From Halicephalobus mephisto (Eukaryota > Nematoda > Chromadorea > Rhabditida > Panagrolaimidae): a stretch of 64,000 nt of DNA. Below are positions 35,031 to 47,572 of this stretch, piece by piece. Position 1 is the first letter of the stretch. Every line of letters starts with the position of its first letter. Location: positions 62,001 to 126,000 of the forward strand of contig SWDT01000204.1 in NCBI GenBank assembly GCA_009193035.1. Reading direction: 5' to 3'. Below the pieces are notes generated by a model, which saw only the letters and a list, made by a program, of their open reading frames with translations, ran no database searches and was not told the DNA's origin. Position numbers and translations under genes: made by a program.

Positions 35031-36840
35031 TTAGTTTGGTCGAGCAGCTTCCTTCAACTTCTGCAAGTATTCTGGTCGGATTTCGAGCTGCTTTGGTTGT
35101 TCCCAGGGGAAGTTCTCATGACCGAAATGTCCGTTCTCAGCTGTCTTCTGGTAGATGGGCTGGCAAAGGTTCAAGTACTTCATAAGAAGACCCGGTCTAA
35201 GGTCAAAGTTGTCGTTAACAACGTTGAGGAGATCTTGTTCACTAAGCACACTGGTTCCGAAGTGGGAGACCATGATGGAAAGAGGCTTGGCGACACCGAT
35301 GGCATAAGAGACTTGGACGAGACAACGTCTGCACAGGCCAGCCTTCACAAGGGATTTAGCTACCCAGCGAGCAGCATAGGCTCCACTTCGGTCGACCTTA
35401 GTTGGATCCTTTCCGGAGAAAGCTCCACCTCCATGAGCTCCCCAGCCTCCGTAGGTGTCAACAATGATCTTACGACCAGTCAATCCGGCATCACCCATGG
35501 GACCACCAATGATGAAGGATCCACAAGGGTTCAAGTGGAGGATTGTGTCTTGGTAGAGGTGTTTTGGGATAACGGCTTCGATAACGTGTTTCCTGATATC
35601 TTCACGAAGTTGGTCCATGTTGATATCTGGAGAATGTTGAGTGGAGACGACAACGGTGTGGACTCTTCGGGGGACACAAGCTCCATTTTCATAAGTGTAT
35701 TCGATAGTGACTTGGGATTTGGAGTCGGGTCTCACCCAAGACAAGATTCCGTTCCTTCTGAGTTCGTGTAATTTGGCGTTAATTTTATGGGAAAGAACGA
35801 GAGTTAAGGGCATAGCTTCTTCAGTCTCATCAGTGGCGTATCCGAACATGATACCTTGATCTCCAGCCCCGACATCTTCAAGAGACTTATTTACGTGAAC
35901 ACCAGCAGCGATTTCAGGAGATTGTTGTTCCAAGGCAACGAGGACATTGCAGGTCTTGTAGTCGAATCCTTTGCTTGAATCGTCGTATCCAATTTTCTTG
36001 ATGACGTCACGGACGAGAGCTTGGTAATCAATTTGAGCTTTTGAAGTGATCTCTCCACAGAGCATGACCATACCCGTCTTCGTGACGGTTTCACAGGCAA
36101 CCTTGGCATGAGGATCTTCTTTCAAGTGGGCATCCAGTACAGCATCAGAGATCTAAAGTTTTTAAACTCGCATTAATATAAAAATGGAATTTACTGTATA
36201 GTTATTTCGGAACAAATTTCTAGAATCTTCAGAAGATTCTAAAGATTTATACAGAATTCTGAAAAATCTTAAAAATCCCCAGAGCGTTCTCAAATGTTTC
36301 AGAATTTCTATTGAATTTTGGAATCTTCCAGAAACTTCTATGAGTTTAGGAAGTTTTATTGATTGTTAGAAGACATTAGAAGCTTTTAATGGTGTTCTAA
36401 TTTGGTCTCATCAATTGCGATAAATTCGTCTGGGTATTTTCCGAAATAATTTTTCTTCATCGAGAAAGGTAATTAACAAAGACCAGAATCATTTATCACG
36501 CCATTTGTTTTAAACATTGTATTGTCGTAAAGTTTACGTCCATAATGGAAAAACCTATCGAGGACAAGTTTCTGGAAAGTTGTCAAAAATTCAACTGTCC
36601 CACCAGGACGAAAAAGGTACTATCAACGAGAGACATCGCTCTTGATAAAGTTTTTCGCGTGGTATTCTTGATCAAAGAACAATAAAAAAAAGAAAAAAGC
36701 AATACATGATTGGATTAAACGTGCCTAAGGCAATTTCAAAATGTAAAACTGACCTGATCGCACATCTTGTCAGGATGTCCTTCAGAGACGGACTCGGAGG
36801 TGAAGAGGAAAGTGTCTTGAGCTACTCCATTCGACGCCAT
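35031..36840 (-). CDS. sams: S-adenosylmethionine synthetase (MAT)
   Basis: Makes the methyl donor S-adenosylmethionine from methionine and ATP in the cytosol. Two exons, 36840-36754 and 36152-35031, give 402 residues (human MAT2A 395). Catalytic motifs are [39 protein letters not shown], the signature [20 protein letters not shown], the second signature [19 protein letters not shown] and the adjoining [14 protein letters not shown]. All appear intact. The single intron (36153-36753, 601 nt) is long for this window and contains HSE-like array D at 36213-36390. A weak acceptor (CTTACAACAG) lies 28 nt before the ATG. C. elegans has several sams genes, so I cannot say which paralogue this is. 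Confidence 0.97.
36213..36390. repeat. HSE-like repeat array D, inside SAM synthetase intron 1
   Basis: Same degenerate motif. TTCtaGAAtcTTC at 36218-36230 is a perfect three-unit heat-shock element. Further units (GATTCTAAAG, GAATCTTCCAGAAACTTC) follow. Confidence 0.7.
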
Positions 36841-39414
36841 AGTGTTCTCGGGAAGCGTGATAGCGATTCTGTTGTAAGCAGGAACGAGGATTGGAATTTA
36901 TATCCAACAAAAGGGCGGTCGTCACTCGACTTCCGAAAATGGGAAACAAATCTGATCTTTCACTCTTCTTTTCTCCCGAGTATAAAGGGGCGGTGTGCGT
37001 CGACCTCATCACCAAAGTGGAAATTCCTTGCCAGTTTGTCTCTCTGTCGGACTGACGATCAGTCCTAGGGCATGATGACTGTTCTCTTATCAGAAGCTGT
37101 TCTAAAGTGATGATTTCTCGACAGATCGCGCAATTTCTCCTTTGATTGATACTTCTGATTCCTGGCTTCTGTCCAAGACAATGAGCGCTTTGTTCTCCTC
37201 CTTGCATCATGCATTCTTTTTCAACAAAGGTTAACAAAACCAGTCTCCACGTGGATCCGGATTATCATAAATTGACTTTGATTTGCTGGCATTCGTGTCA
37301 AATAATCCAGTCAAAACAGAGAAAAAACAAGTCAAGAAATCTGCTCTCTGAAATAAAAATGTCAAAGAAACTGGAGTTGCTGTCAGAATATACTTAAAGT
37401 TCGATATATGCAAAGATAATAATCTTGAAGATAAAGTAAAAGAAAAATAATCTATTATTTAAGGAAATTTACGAAAAATATGTGACATTTCTGTTATACG
37501 GGTTTTTCAATGAAAGCTGAACAAACCAAGAAATATAAATAGTAGAGCATAATTCAAAAAAATACAATTGTAAAAGTGGGGAATTGATATTATTATGAAT
37601 TTATCTCAACGCGAATTCCCAGAACCTTCTAGAAAACTTTAGAATTCTCAGATATAGATGTTGGTTTCGAAAATTTTCACCAGATTCTAAAAGATTTTCG
37701 TAGAATCCTAATTCCAGAAATTTCAATGCAATTTCGGAAGGTTCTGAAAATTCCTACGGGATTCTCAAAAGTTCTAGAAATTCTTACAAAATTTTAATTG
37801 ATAGGGAAAAATAAGAAAGATGAAATAAATACTCACAAGTAGGGAAAATATGGCATGATTTAACTTTTCCATCAGCCGTTCCTGATCAAATTAATCATGA
37901 TAATTTGGAGTGAAACACAAAACTGATTCCTGACACGAAACCCCTGACGATCCTGATCCGTTCTTATGCGCGGGAAAAATTTCCGCCAAAGGACATATAA
38001 CCCAAGGGAATCACGTGAATTCTAAGGGGGTTCGTGGGTGGGGTTATTTATCTACTTCTTACCATTACCAAAGATGTACTTGTTGCAAGATCAACATATG
38101 GGAAAATACTCCAATCGGATGCAGGAAGAAAGTATGAGCTGCAGTAGAGTCAAGTACTCATCACCTCCTGCAATTATGTCCTTAAATGAACTCTAGAATA
38201 TCAGTTTCATCTGCTTCAAAAGTTTGGATCAATTCTTAAGTCTTCATTATCATCATTTTTTGTTGAAGGAATTCATGAATCAGTGTTTTGGTAGAATTAG
38301 ACTCGATAGACATTGTAAATTTTTTTTATTTTAGAATATTAGATAAGTAGCAAAAAGAGAAATTGATTTCAGAAAAGTTAAAAATATATCTCATGGAAAT
38401 ATTGAAAACTTGAATAGAATTCAAGTCCAAGACGTGTAATTTTTGGATGAGACTATCAACATACACCTGGGGTTTTGTCGAAATCTGGAGTTCATCAATC
38501 GTCGATGAGGAATTTGATTAGATGGCTTTGAAATAAAGTCTTGATGAAAGGGTATTTCGAAATCAATTGGTGAACCAGAAGCCAAATTCTTTTCCGACTA
38601 TTATGTAACCATCAATTCAAAACGAAAGTAATCCGATTGTTGATCGAATGACCGAATTATTTTTATCTCGATGATTTGGACAGAAAACGTACGAATTTTG
38701 CCGAATTCGATCAGATAAGAGCAGGAAACGAATTTTCTTCATGAGCTTGACCCGAGCTTTTGCATGTTTTGTTCCCGAAAAGTATGTTTAGAAGATTACT
38801 CCTATATTGTGAATCATTTGTAGCCAAGATAACAGGTGGAAATCACTTTAGAGACGGACTTCAATGTGTATTTAACGTGCCCTATTTCCCTCGAAGACAA
38901 CAAGGCACATTGTTTTTCGGAGAATTATGTCAGAATGATAGTTCAGATCCTTCATTTTGACTCCATTGTTCGATAAAACAAATAATTCTTTCGATTCATT
39001 GTCTCTACGGATATCCATCTAACTTTAACTAGCACGTTTTATGCTGCGTTCGTAATTGTCATCGTTTTTAATACTGCGAGGAATGTGTCTCAAATATTCC
39101 AAGTCGCGACAAACTCCAGGGACAACAAAAATTTTTGTGCAAGCACATTCTATGAGGCCCCTTGCTCCTTCCCCTCCTTAGTCAACCTTTTCCACTCTGC
39201 TTTCCCAAGTTGTGTTCTTTTCAAATTAGTGGAATAAAAAGAAACAAAATAACAGTCTTTATGGTTATTTTGGAGTTTGTGGAAACCAGAAATTGCAATC
39301 CAATTTGCTGATCTTAACTCGTCTTACCGAAAACCGCGCCACTTTCTCTCGTGTTTTTTCTTGTTTACCTTAGTAACACTTATCGGTCTCCCCATTCATC
39401 AGTGCTCCCTTTTA
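36841..39414. other. Intergenic region between divergent SAM synthetase and G6PD genes
   Basis: Contains the 18-bp near-palindrome at 37048-37065 about 210 bp upstream of the SAM synthetase ATG, the HSE-like array E, and otherwise AT-rich DNA. Small frames at 37209-37413 and 38760-38960 are not recognisable. No gene called. Confidence 0.45.
37615..37800. repeat. HSE-like AT-rich repeat array E
   Basis: GAAccTTCtaGAA at 37622-37634, followed by AATTTCGGAAGGTTCTGAAAATTCC-type units and TTCTAGAAATTC near 37770. Confidence 0.75.
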
Positions 39415-39419
39415 AGTTC

Positions 39420-41284
39420 ATGCAGCAGTCGGAACAACTCGCAGTTTTGGATATGTACCGGGCAGAGAGACGGCCCTCCGCCTCTGAACCGCTCAATGAA
39501 CAATCAGTTAACTTCATTCTTGAGAGCTTGAAAAAACAGAGATACGATGTCAAAGATCCCCATGTTTTCGTCTTATTTGGAGCTTCGGTTAGTTTCACAT
39601 TGTTTTTGATTTAGTGACATATTCGTTTACAGGGAGACCTTGCGAAAAAGAAGATTTTCCCCACCCTTTGGTGGTTGTTCCGAGATGGACTTCTCCCTCA
39701 GGAGACTTTAATTGTCGGATATGCTAGAAGCAAGATGACTGTCAATGACCTTCGGGGGAAGTTCGAGTCATATTGTAAGGTCCGGAAAGATTGTGAAAAG
39801 CAAATAGCTGATTTCGAAGAATTCGTCAAGAGAATCAGCTACGTCAGTGGTGGATATGATAGTGAGGATGGATTTTCCCATTTGAAGAGTGCTTTGGATC
39901 ACATTGAAGCCTTATACAAACGTAAGTCATTTTGACATAAAATCCATATATGAATCTTATTTTCTAGGTTCTGTAAAACGTCTTTTCTATCTAGCTGTTC
40001 CTCCGAATGTTTTTGAGCCGGTGACTACTTTGATTAAGAAATTTTGCATGGATACTGGGTTTGTTATATCATGGTGATATATTATTCCTCATCTATTTGG
40101 TTTCAGAGAAAATGCATGGACCCGAGTTGTCATTGAAAAGCCCTTCGGACATGATGATGTTTCTTCCAAGAAACTCTCTGATCATTTAGCCAAGCTATTC
40201 ACTGAAGAACAAATCTACCGCATTGACCATTATCTTGGCAAAGAAATGGTTCAGAATCTAGTCATTCTCCGGTTCGGAAATCGGTTCATCTCCCCATCAT
40301 GGAATCGTGATCACATTGCTGCTGTTGTCATCTCCTTCAAGGAGGATTTCGGAACCCAAGGTCGTGGTGGTTACTTTGATACAAGTGGAATTATTCGTGA
40401 TATAATGCAGAATCATTTGATGCAAATTCTGACTATTGTGGCTATGGAGAAACCTGCCAGTCTTTCTCCGGAAGATATTCGAAACGAAAAAGTCAAAGTT
40501 CTCAAGTCTATCAAGGCAGTTTCTGTTGACGACGTTGTTCTTGGACAATACGTCGGAAATCCTCAAGCAGAGAGTAAGTTTCATTCATTCTTTGTTGACT
40601 TTATTTTTCTATTATTTGATTTTCAGCCGAAGACGGTCGAACTGGTTACCTGGATGATCCTCAAGTTCCCAATGATTCAGTAACCCCAACCTTTGCCACA
40701 GCTTTGCTTCACGTCAATAACGAACGTTGGGATGGGGTTCCATTCTTCCTCCGCTGTGGAAAGGCGGTGAATGAACGCAAAGCTGAAGTCAGAATCCAAT
40801 ATAAGGATGTTGCTGGAAATATCTTTGAGCCCGGGGCAATTAAGAGAGACGAGCTGGTTATCCGAGTTCAACCGAATGAGGCTGTCTATCTGAAGCTGAA
40901 CACTAAACGCCCAGGTTTTGGTTTCGATGCAGAAGAAACTGAATTAGACCTCACTTACAACTCCCGTTACAAGGACATTCGTCTCCCCGATGCTTATGAG
41001 CGATTGTTCTGCGACTTGCTTTCTGGTATTCAGTATAATTTTGTCCGTTCCGATGAGCTTGAACATGCTTGGCGAATCTTTACTCCGCTTTTGAAAACGA
41101 TTGAGACTGATAGAATCAAACCATTCAAATATGTGTTCGGAAGGTATGTGTTTTTGGGTTTCTGAATCGCTTTTATGTTTTTTTCAGTCGTGGTCCTGAA
41201 GAAAGTGATGCCTTACTTCGTAAACACGGTTATGTTCATTCAGGAACCTACAAGTGGAACCCACCTTCGAGCAATAAATTGTGA
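39420..41284 (+). CDS. g6pd: Glucose-6-phosphate 1-dehydrogenase
   Basis: First enzyme of the oxidative pentose phosphate pathway; oxidises glucose-6-phosphate with NADP+ in the cytosol. Six exons, 39420-39587, 39633-39921, 39968-40058, 40107-40573, 40627-41143 and 41188-41284, give 542 residues. The NADP-binding motif [20 protein letters not shown], the active-site [35 protein letters not shown] and [17 protein letters not shown] are all intact. The C-terminal [15 protein letters not shown] also matches G6PD. Introns are 42-53 nt. The chosen ATG lies three bases behind CCCTTTTAAG, a possible trans-splice acceptor. An upstream in-frame ATG at 39351 would give an extra segment not found in the family. 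Confidence 0.98.
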
Positions 41285-41359
41285 TTTTATCATTATACTT
41301 TAATGTTTACTAAATACAGCTATTGAAATAATATTTTATTTTCACCAGGAGATCGAAAC

Positions 41360-42072
41360 TTATTTATTATAAATTAGATAATTCCGGAAGTTAGTCCAAA
41401 CATTACTATCTTTGTATAAGTAAGTCATTGAGGATTGGAGAGAGTTCTGAAGCACCGCTGGATGAGTTTCGAAAAGCCACAGAATTGTTCCCCAGATGAA
41501 AGCGGCAAACCAAGGGAAAACTGGAGATTCGGGTTCTCGGATTGCTCCTTTCTGAACAGCCAACTTGATTAATCCATAAATGATTCTGCTGAGAAGATAA
41601 AGATTAATCTGGGTGTTGACTCCATTGTTTTCACCGAAAACGTAATATCCAACAACAAAAGCGCTCACGAATGAATGCCATGATTGATAACCGTTTTGCC
41701 ATTTTGATAGAAGGGCAAGTCCTAATTTGTACCCAAAAACAAATTTTCCAAGATTAAAGGCGTGGGTCTTCGTCAATTGCAGAATTATCTTCAATTTTTC
41801 AAGGATCCTGTAAAATCCTCGTTTTTGTTTATTTTCAGGGACTTGGTGTACTTACGTGCCACTTCCGAAGAGGAAGACCATAACCAAGGCATGAGGAGCT
41901 CGGATTCTGGCTCCATATCTAAAAAACAACTTGTCTTGAATTAAGAATGAAAGAAAACAAACACAAGTCCATTTCTGAGACCCTTGAAGGCTGCAAGAAT
42001 TTGCTGATGTTTTCGAAGTTTGAACAAAAAGTAATTTGCAATAAGTTCCGCATTTTGGAGACTAATTTCCAT
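41360..42072 (-). CDS. pxmp4: Peroxisomal membrane protein 4 (PXMP4/PMP24)
   Basis: Small integral membrane protein of peroxisomes in the Tim17/22/23/PMP24 superfamily; its exact role is unknown. Three exons, 42072-41963, 41918-41856 and 41807-41360, give 206 residues (human 212). Matches include KGLRNGLVYGARIRAPHALV, FNLGKFVFGYKLGLAL, VFGENNGVNTQINLYLLSR, WGTILWLFETHPAVLQNSLQ and SSMTYLYKDSNVW, the last being near identical to human. The first donor must be the second of two adjacent GTs (CTTGT|GTTTGT), since only this joins NGLVYGA in frame. The ATG lies 22 nt behind TTTTTTCTTCCAG. The gene is convergent with G6PD, only 75 bp away. Confidence 0.94.
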
Positions 42073-42094
42073 TTTCCCAGGTTAGTTAACAATT

Positions 42095-42096
42095 CT
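42095..42096 (-). other. Candidate trans-splice acceptor of PXMP4
   Basis: Minus-strand TTATTTTTTCTTCCAG ends 22 nt before the ATG. Confidence 0.55.
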
Positions 42097-42306
42097 GGAA
42101 GAAAAAATAAGTACCAGCAAAACGCTCGGTGGCGCCACTTGTCCTATCGATTTAGACGGAAAAATGGAATGATTGGCTATGACAAGACACTATATTTGTA
42201 GTTTTAGAACACAATAAGAACAAAGTTTACTCTAGTCTGTACGAAGATTATTTTTTATTTAAAATTAAACGATTAATGATGAAGGCAATAATTGTGGCTT
42301 TATTAC

Positions 42307-43678
42307 TCATAACGGTACTGTAGATTTCCCATTTGGTTTTCGTTCGATGGTTCTCCTGAAGGAATGGGATCTAATATATCCAATGGGATGCTTTGTGATG
42401 GATCCGTATCTGTGGAAATTGGATTCTCGCCCAAAAGCTGTCTTAACTGTGTCTCGAAACTGAGGGTTGAACCAGGAGTAAATTATGGGGTTCCAAACAG
42501 CACTCGTCATCGCGACAACATGACATCCTAAAGATTATTTTAGACAAATTTCATAACTCATTAATTTACCAGCGAATATGAGGGAATACCATTCTGACGC
42601 CTTTTCGGAGCTGGTGAAATCTCTCCAGAGATTAATTAAATTCATTGGAAGCCAGGCTAACACCAATCCCCCCACCATTGCTACCATCATCCGACTTGAG
42701 CGACTCTTTCGGTTCTCTAATCTTTGCTGATTTTCTTCCAGCAAAATCTGTTGTTTCTTCCTTTTTGCAATCTGTTTGTTAATTATCTTCCCGATTAAAA
42801 AATAACAAACAGAACTAATGACCATGGGCAAGCCAAATTGAATGATCAGAACAGAGACTCCGTAGATCTTCCTAATCTTGGAAACTCCAGATTTATCCAT
42901 ATCTGGCCAAGTTTCTTCACAGAAGAGACCACAAAGAGGAGCATAGTCCTCTGCATTTGAGAATAAACCAATTGGAAATGCAAATGAGTAACCCAGAATC
43001 CAAATAAAGATTACAATCAAAACTGCTCTTGAGAAGTTAATTATCTGTAAATCCTTCTTCGTAACGAAGTGATTAAAAATACACCCACCTCTGCAGCAGG
43101 GTGACTTATAAGAAGAAATCTGTCGACAGCAATCGCTGTGAGAGTAAAACTGGAAATAAAGACACTTCCACCCTAAAATTTGGAATTTCCCAGACCTGAG
43201 GGACTAAGGGTCAGACTTACTTGAAATACCCCAATTAATTTGCAAACAATTTTCGGGAAAACCCAATCTCTTGTAAATATCGAAACTGCTGTAATTGGAA
43301 GTGAAGTGAGTGACATCAGAATATCTGAAACTGCCAAGCTGCAGATGAAAACCGATCTGACGGATGACAGTGTCACCTAGAAGCAGAGCCAATGCATATT
43401 TAATATGGCTTCTACAAAAGTTCACAAACCTGTTTGAGTGTGACAACATAGATAACGCACAGGTTACCCAGAATCGCACTTAACCAAACAATAAAATATA
43501 AAGCCGAAAAAAGAAATTGAAATCCCGTATGGTCGACTTTTTCAGGAAGTGTTGATTGAATAAGGACACATGTACTGGAATGATTCCGCCATAGGAAATT
43601 TTTCCAAACAGAAACATTAGTTGCAAAAATAGGCACGTAAAGTTCATCAGAGGCAAGGTAGTCGTCCATCTCCGTCAT
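42307..43678 (-). CDS. Neuropeptide receptor, NPY/NPF-like rhodopsin-class GPCR
   Basis: Five exons, 43678-43430, 43376-43221, 43172-43089, 43044-42570 and 42527-42307, give 394 residues. TM1 contains GNLCVIYVV, TM2 LAVSDILMSL, TM3 ends TLTAIAVDRFLLISHP (DRF where most have DRY), the second outer loop has CGLFCEETWP as in NPY/NPF receptors, TM6 has LVLAWLPMNLINLW and TM7 NPIIYSWFNPQFR. The first 50 or so residues carry NVS and NHS sequons. The third inner loop is Lys/Gln/Arg-rich. A long Ser/Arg-rich tail ends the protein. An AATAAA on the minus strand at 42259-42254 lies about 50 nt behind the stop. Nematodes have many such NPR receptors activated by FLP peptides; the ligand here cannot be read from sequence. 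Confidence 0.9.
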
Positions 43679-46600
43679 GAAGGAATAAGTCTCAACCGGA
43701 AACCTTCATGGGTGTTTACTTAAAATGAAGAATTAGGAAACTCTAAAGAAATAAAGAAGTTATATCTGTCAGGAGCGAATAAGGACGTGTGGAGGATTTT
43801 AAATTATAAGGACAAAATATGAACGGTTAAAAGTTTAACCATTGGAAAATAAAGAAATATAAGCCAGGGTCTATAGCCAAATGGTACTCAGTCATCCAAG
43901 CATGGAGTCAATCGTGTGAAAAAACTTTTGCAGCTTTATTGAAGGAGTAATATTCGAAAAAACATTTTCTATTCTAGAAAATCGAGTAAATCAAACATTT
44001 AAATTATAATTAAGCATAAAATGAAGTTCAGTCTGTGAATTTCAAAAATTTTCCTTTTTCGACTGAATCGTTCCAAAGTTGCGTGACTTTGAATTTTTAT
44101 TCAAAATCATTAATTTTTAAATTAAAAACCACGTAATAAGGTTCAAAGAGACAATTTAAAACTCAACGAATCTCGATTCTGGTTAGAATAATTACTATTA
44201 CATAACTCCCGATTAAAAAAACAAATACTGGATTAATCTTTAAACATTATTCCAAAAATTAAAAAACAACGGAAATAAATAACCAATCAGTCTAAGAGTA
44301 GTTGAGTACTGGAGAGGCTCTACAACTGTGAAACTGATACTGGAAGGAAAAATGTCTATGCACCTCCAGCTAACCGTGTGAAATTTCAAATACCTTTTTT
44401 CAAAAAATTTACTATTGAATCAAAAACCTTGTTGACGTCTTTCTCACATCCTCCAGAGAGCGGATGATAATGATACAGCATTTTAAAAAACTCATTAAAA
44501 ATTGCCTTGAGGTCAAAATAACGGATAAAAATTATTTAAGGAAACTTCATAGATTAACGATAAATGAGTTAGTGTCTGGAAAGATAGTAAAAATGAAATA
44601 AGACTTTTATGGAGGATAATAAACCTATTGAAAGTCCGATAACACTGGATTTTCTTACCTAAAACGACAAATAATATAAGAAAATATTACTCAACCCAGA
44701 TTAGCTTTATCTTGAAAAATAAAAGAATGACATTCTAGCCTACGTTCGAGAAAAACTCAATCAGATGCGCCAACAAAGAGAATTAATCAAAGCTTAGACA
44801 ATTTGCGAATTAGAAACCCCAAAGCCCACAGGCATAGTTGTTAGAGATAATCTTTTTAAAATACAGCCAATTAATCTCCATCATAAAGTCCGAATTTTAT
44901 CCTACAATGTTGTCATATCCGGTGTTCAAAAACAACAGAGTGAAGAATATCAAGTGGAAATGCCATTTCGGGAGTGAAAAACCTGAGAACAAAACCCTAT
45001 GTTGGAAAAAACCATAACTGAAAAAAAATACTTACTAAAAATATGAATTAAAAATAACAATGAAAACGGAAGAAAAATTTTGCTTGACAATTGAAGTTTT
45101 TTTCAAAATTTATAAAACCACAATTGTTACTAATGCAAGAAATAACAAAAAATAAGAAGTTTAACCATATAATTAGAAAAAGCGGAAATAGGCATTGTCG
45201 TGAAATTATCTCGACACCAATTCCTAGAATCTTCCAGAAACTTTAGGAATTTTTAATTTTCGATTCTTTTTCCAAGTTTTTACTAAGTTGTGGAGTATTA
45301 AAAAACTCCACGTGGTCCAAAAAGCCACCGGAAGCCTTTATGAAATTCCAGAAGTTTGAGAAACCTTTGTCAGATTTCGGAAATTTCCATAACGTTCTAG
45401 AAAATTCTAAATACTTTTAATGAGATTTTGAAAAGTTTCAAAACCTTTCATTAGATTCTTAAAAAAGCTAAAAATTCCATAAAATTCTAATTCATGGAAA
45501 ATTTGAGGAAAATAAAAGATTTGTAACAAGGTGATGAATACATTGAGGCGTTTCAAATTTTGCAAGTCTGAAGTAATTAGAACTTTAGAAAACAAAGGAA
45601 ATATCCATTTCCACCCAGAGTCAAACTTCTCGCTTCATTGATATTTTCATCAAACTTTCGTTTCCGACGTTTCAGGCGGCAAAAATGAGAAGTTGGGCTT
45701 TTCTTAGGTCGTCGCGAATAATTAATAATAATTATTTACCATTACCCAATATGGAAGCAAGTAGAAATACTTCGAGATAAATGATATTAGAAAAGAGCTT
45801 TTTAAAATCGCACGTCGAATTTTCTGAATTCCTTTAAGACGATCTGCTAATTCGTGAACAGGAAAGAAACACGGAAACAATTCGACGAACATCAACATCC
45901 TGTTATACTATTTTCCTTCGTGAGAAACAAAGGTTCTGAAGTGGACTGTTAATCCACAAACGAGCTAAAGCACTCGCCAAAGGGTAGTCCAGAAAATAAC
46001 TAAGGTGCCATGGCGAAACAAAGCCTAAAATAGGTCAAACTAAAGAGAAGTGGTCTTCTTGGGCCAATTAGACACTTTTTCAGAAAAAAAGCTAAAATTA
46101 GCACTGAATATTTTTCAACATTGCTCCTTAGTTTGTCACTATGGAAATCTTAAAGCTGAAACTCTTCTATTTCAGAAGACAACAATACTTTTGTATCCTT
46201 GACGCTTTCAAATATGTTTCCAAGGTGTTTTAGAACGGTTATTTTTCAGACTACAGTAAAGGTCAGATCTCACCAAAGGTCATAGATTTCAAAGAAAGTG
46301 CTTTGCAATAAATACTAAATTTCTTGATCGATCTGAGTCACTGGCATTTGTTGACTTTTCTTGTCTGGGCAAAACCTAAAGAAAACACCATGTCAGCGGT
46401 CAGTTTCTGCTTTCCCTTCTGTCAGTCAGTTTGAGCTGGCCAATCGAACGACCGATCGCTGATATAGGAGAAACTGTACGGAACTTTGAAGAGCGGAGAT
46501 CTCAGTTATGCAGATGAAGAGTGGAGGCGCGGCCCGTTAATTCCGTCATGCCCTTTCATTTTGGCCTAAATCAACAGTATTTTGAGATTTGTTTTCCTCC

Positions 46601-47555
46601 TAAGAGCAATTTTAGAAGTCGTCTCCCAAATCCCAAAAAGTAGTCCATATATCCCCTTTATTTGCCTTTCCAGGGGGTTTGAATTCTCGCTGACAAATCT
46701 CATTTTTAAGCCCTTTTGTAACTTTAAAACAAGCAGGTCTGTTATCCTTTCTTTTGTTTTTAAAAATTTTCGCGAATGTGTTATTTTTGTTTGGGATGTC
46801 GTAATCTATCATGATCAATAATATCGGCCATAGATCCAGAAAGTTCCTTGATGAGAAATTCACGAGTCCATCGATAAGTAAGCTGATTTGCCGCTTGCTT
46901 GTCACAATAATCCAAAGTCATTCATTTTCTTGGCTCTAGCAGTTGGGTTCTTGCGTTTTGTTTCGCCAACTTTTGGTATCTCAATCTCGATTTATCTGGC
47001 GATAGATTGGCGCCTGTTCCAGGTTTCAGGGCAACAGAGACATTGGGAAAATGATAATTAATGAGTTGAAAAAGAAAGAAAGGAAGGCAAGAACCCGCCA
47101 GATTCGATCCAAAGAACTGGATCCAATACTTTTTCCATTATTTTTGTACAATATTCCAGTCAGCTTTTCATCGCCAATTTCGTTGCATCAGAAATGAGAC
47201 CCGCTCCATAATTTAGTGCCATTTCCGAGTTGCTCTCGAATCCAATGTGCACAGTTTTCCCACTTTCTCGTTTTTTATTTTTAGGTTTATTTATACCGAA
47301 TAATTTGTTCAGCTTCTTATTTTTTTATTTTTGAACTAGATTATTTCTTGTTCCTGATTGACAACCTCCTTTGTGTTTTAAGGTTGTCTACAATGAGTAC
47401 CAGTCATTTTCTGTTCTAATAGTTTTCCTGACCTTAATAACAGAGGGCCGAATTTTGGACCAATTTTCCCTCTGTTGGCACTTTTTTATTCGTTGCTCTT
47501 TTGATATTCCTATTTTTTCGAGAATTGGCATTTTAATAAAGGAATTGTAATTTTT
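43679..47555. other. Intergenic region, 3.9 kb
   Basis: AT-rich DNA with the HSE-like array F. Frames at 46582-46905 on both strands and 47388-47699 on the minus strand are unrecognised. The last overlaps the first Wnt exon and is a shadow. No gene called. It should hold the promoters of the receptor (-) and Wnt (+) genes. Confidence 0.45.
45205..45500. repeat. HSE-like AT-rich repeat array F
   Basis: GAAtcTTCcaGAA at 45227-45239, then GGAAATTTCCATAACGTTCTAGAAAATTC-like units to about 45490. Confidence 0.7.
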
Positions 47556-47557
47556 AG
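47556..47557 (+). other. Candidate trans-splice acceptor of the Wnt gene
   Basis: GTAATTTTTAG ends 15 nt before the ATG at 47573. Confidence 0.5.
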
Positions 47558-47572
47558 CCAGAAATTTTTCGA

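Noticed and set aside
35097..35771. 224-codon plus-strand frame opposite SAM synthetase
   Set aside because: Antisense shadow of a strongly conserved coding exon; its own sequence matches nothing.
39351..39419. Upstream in-frame ATG extending G6PD by 23 residues
   Set aside because: The extension is hydrophobic and unlike G6PD N-termini, and a possible acceptor lies just before the shorter start.
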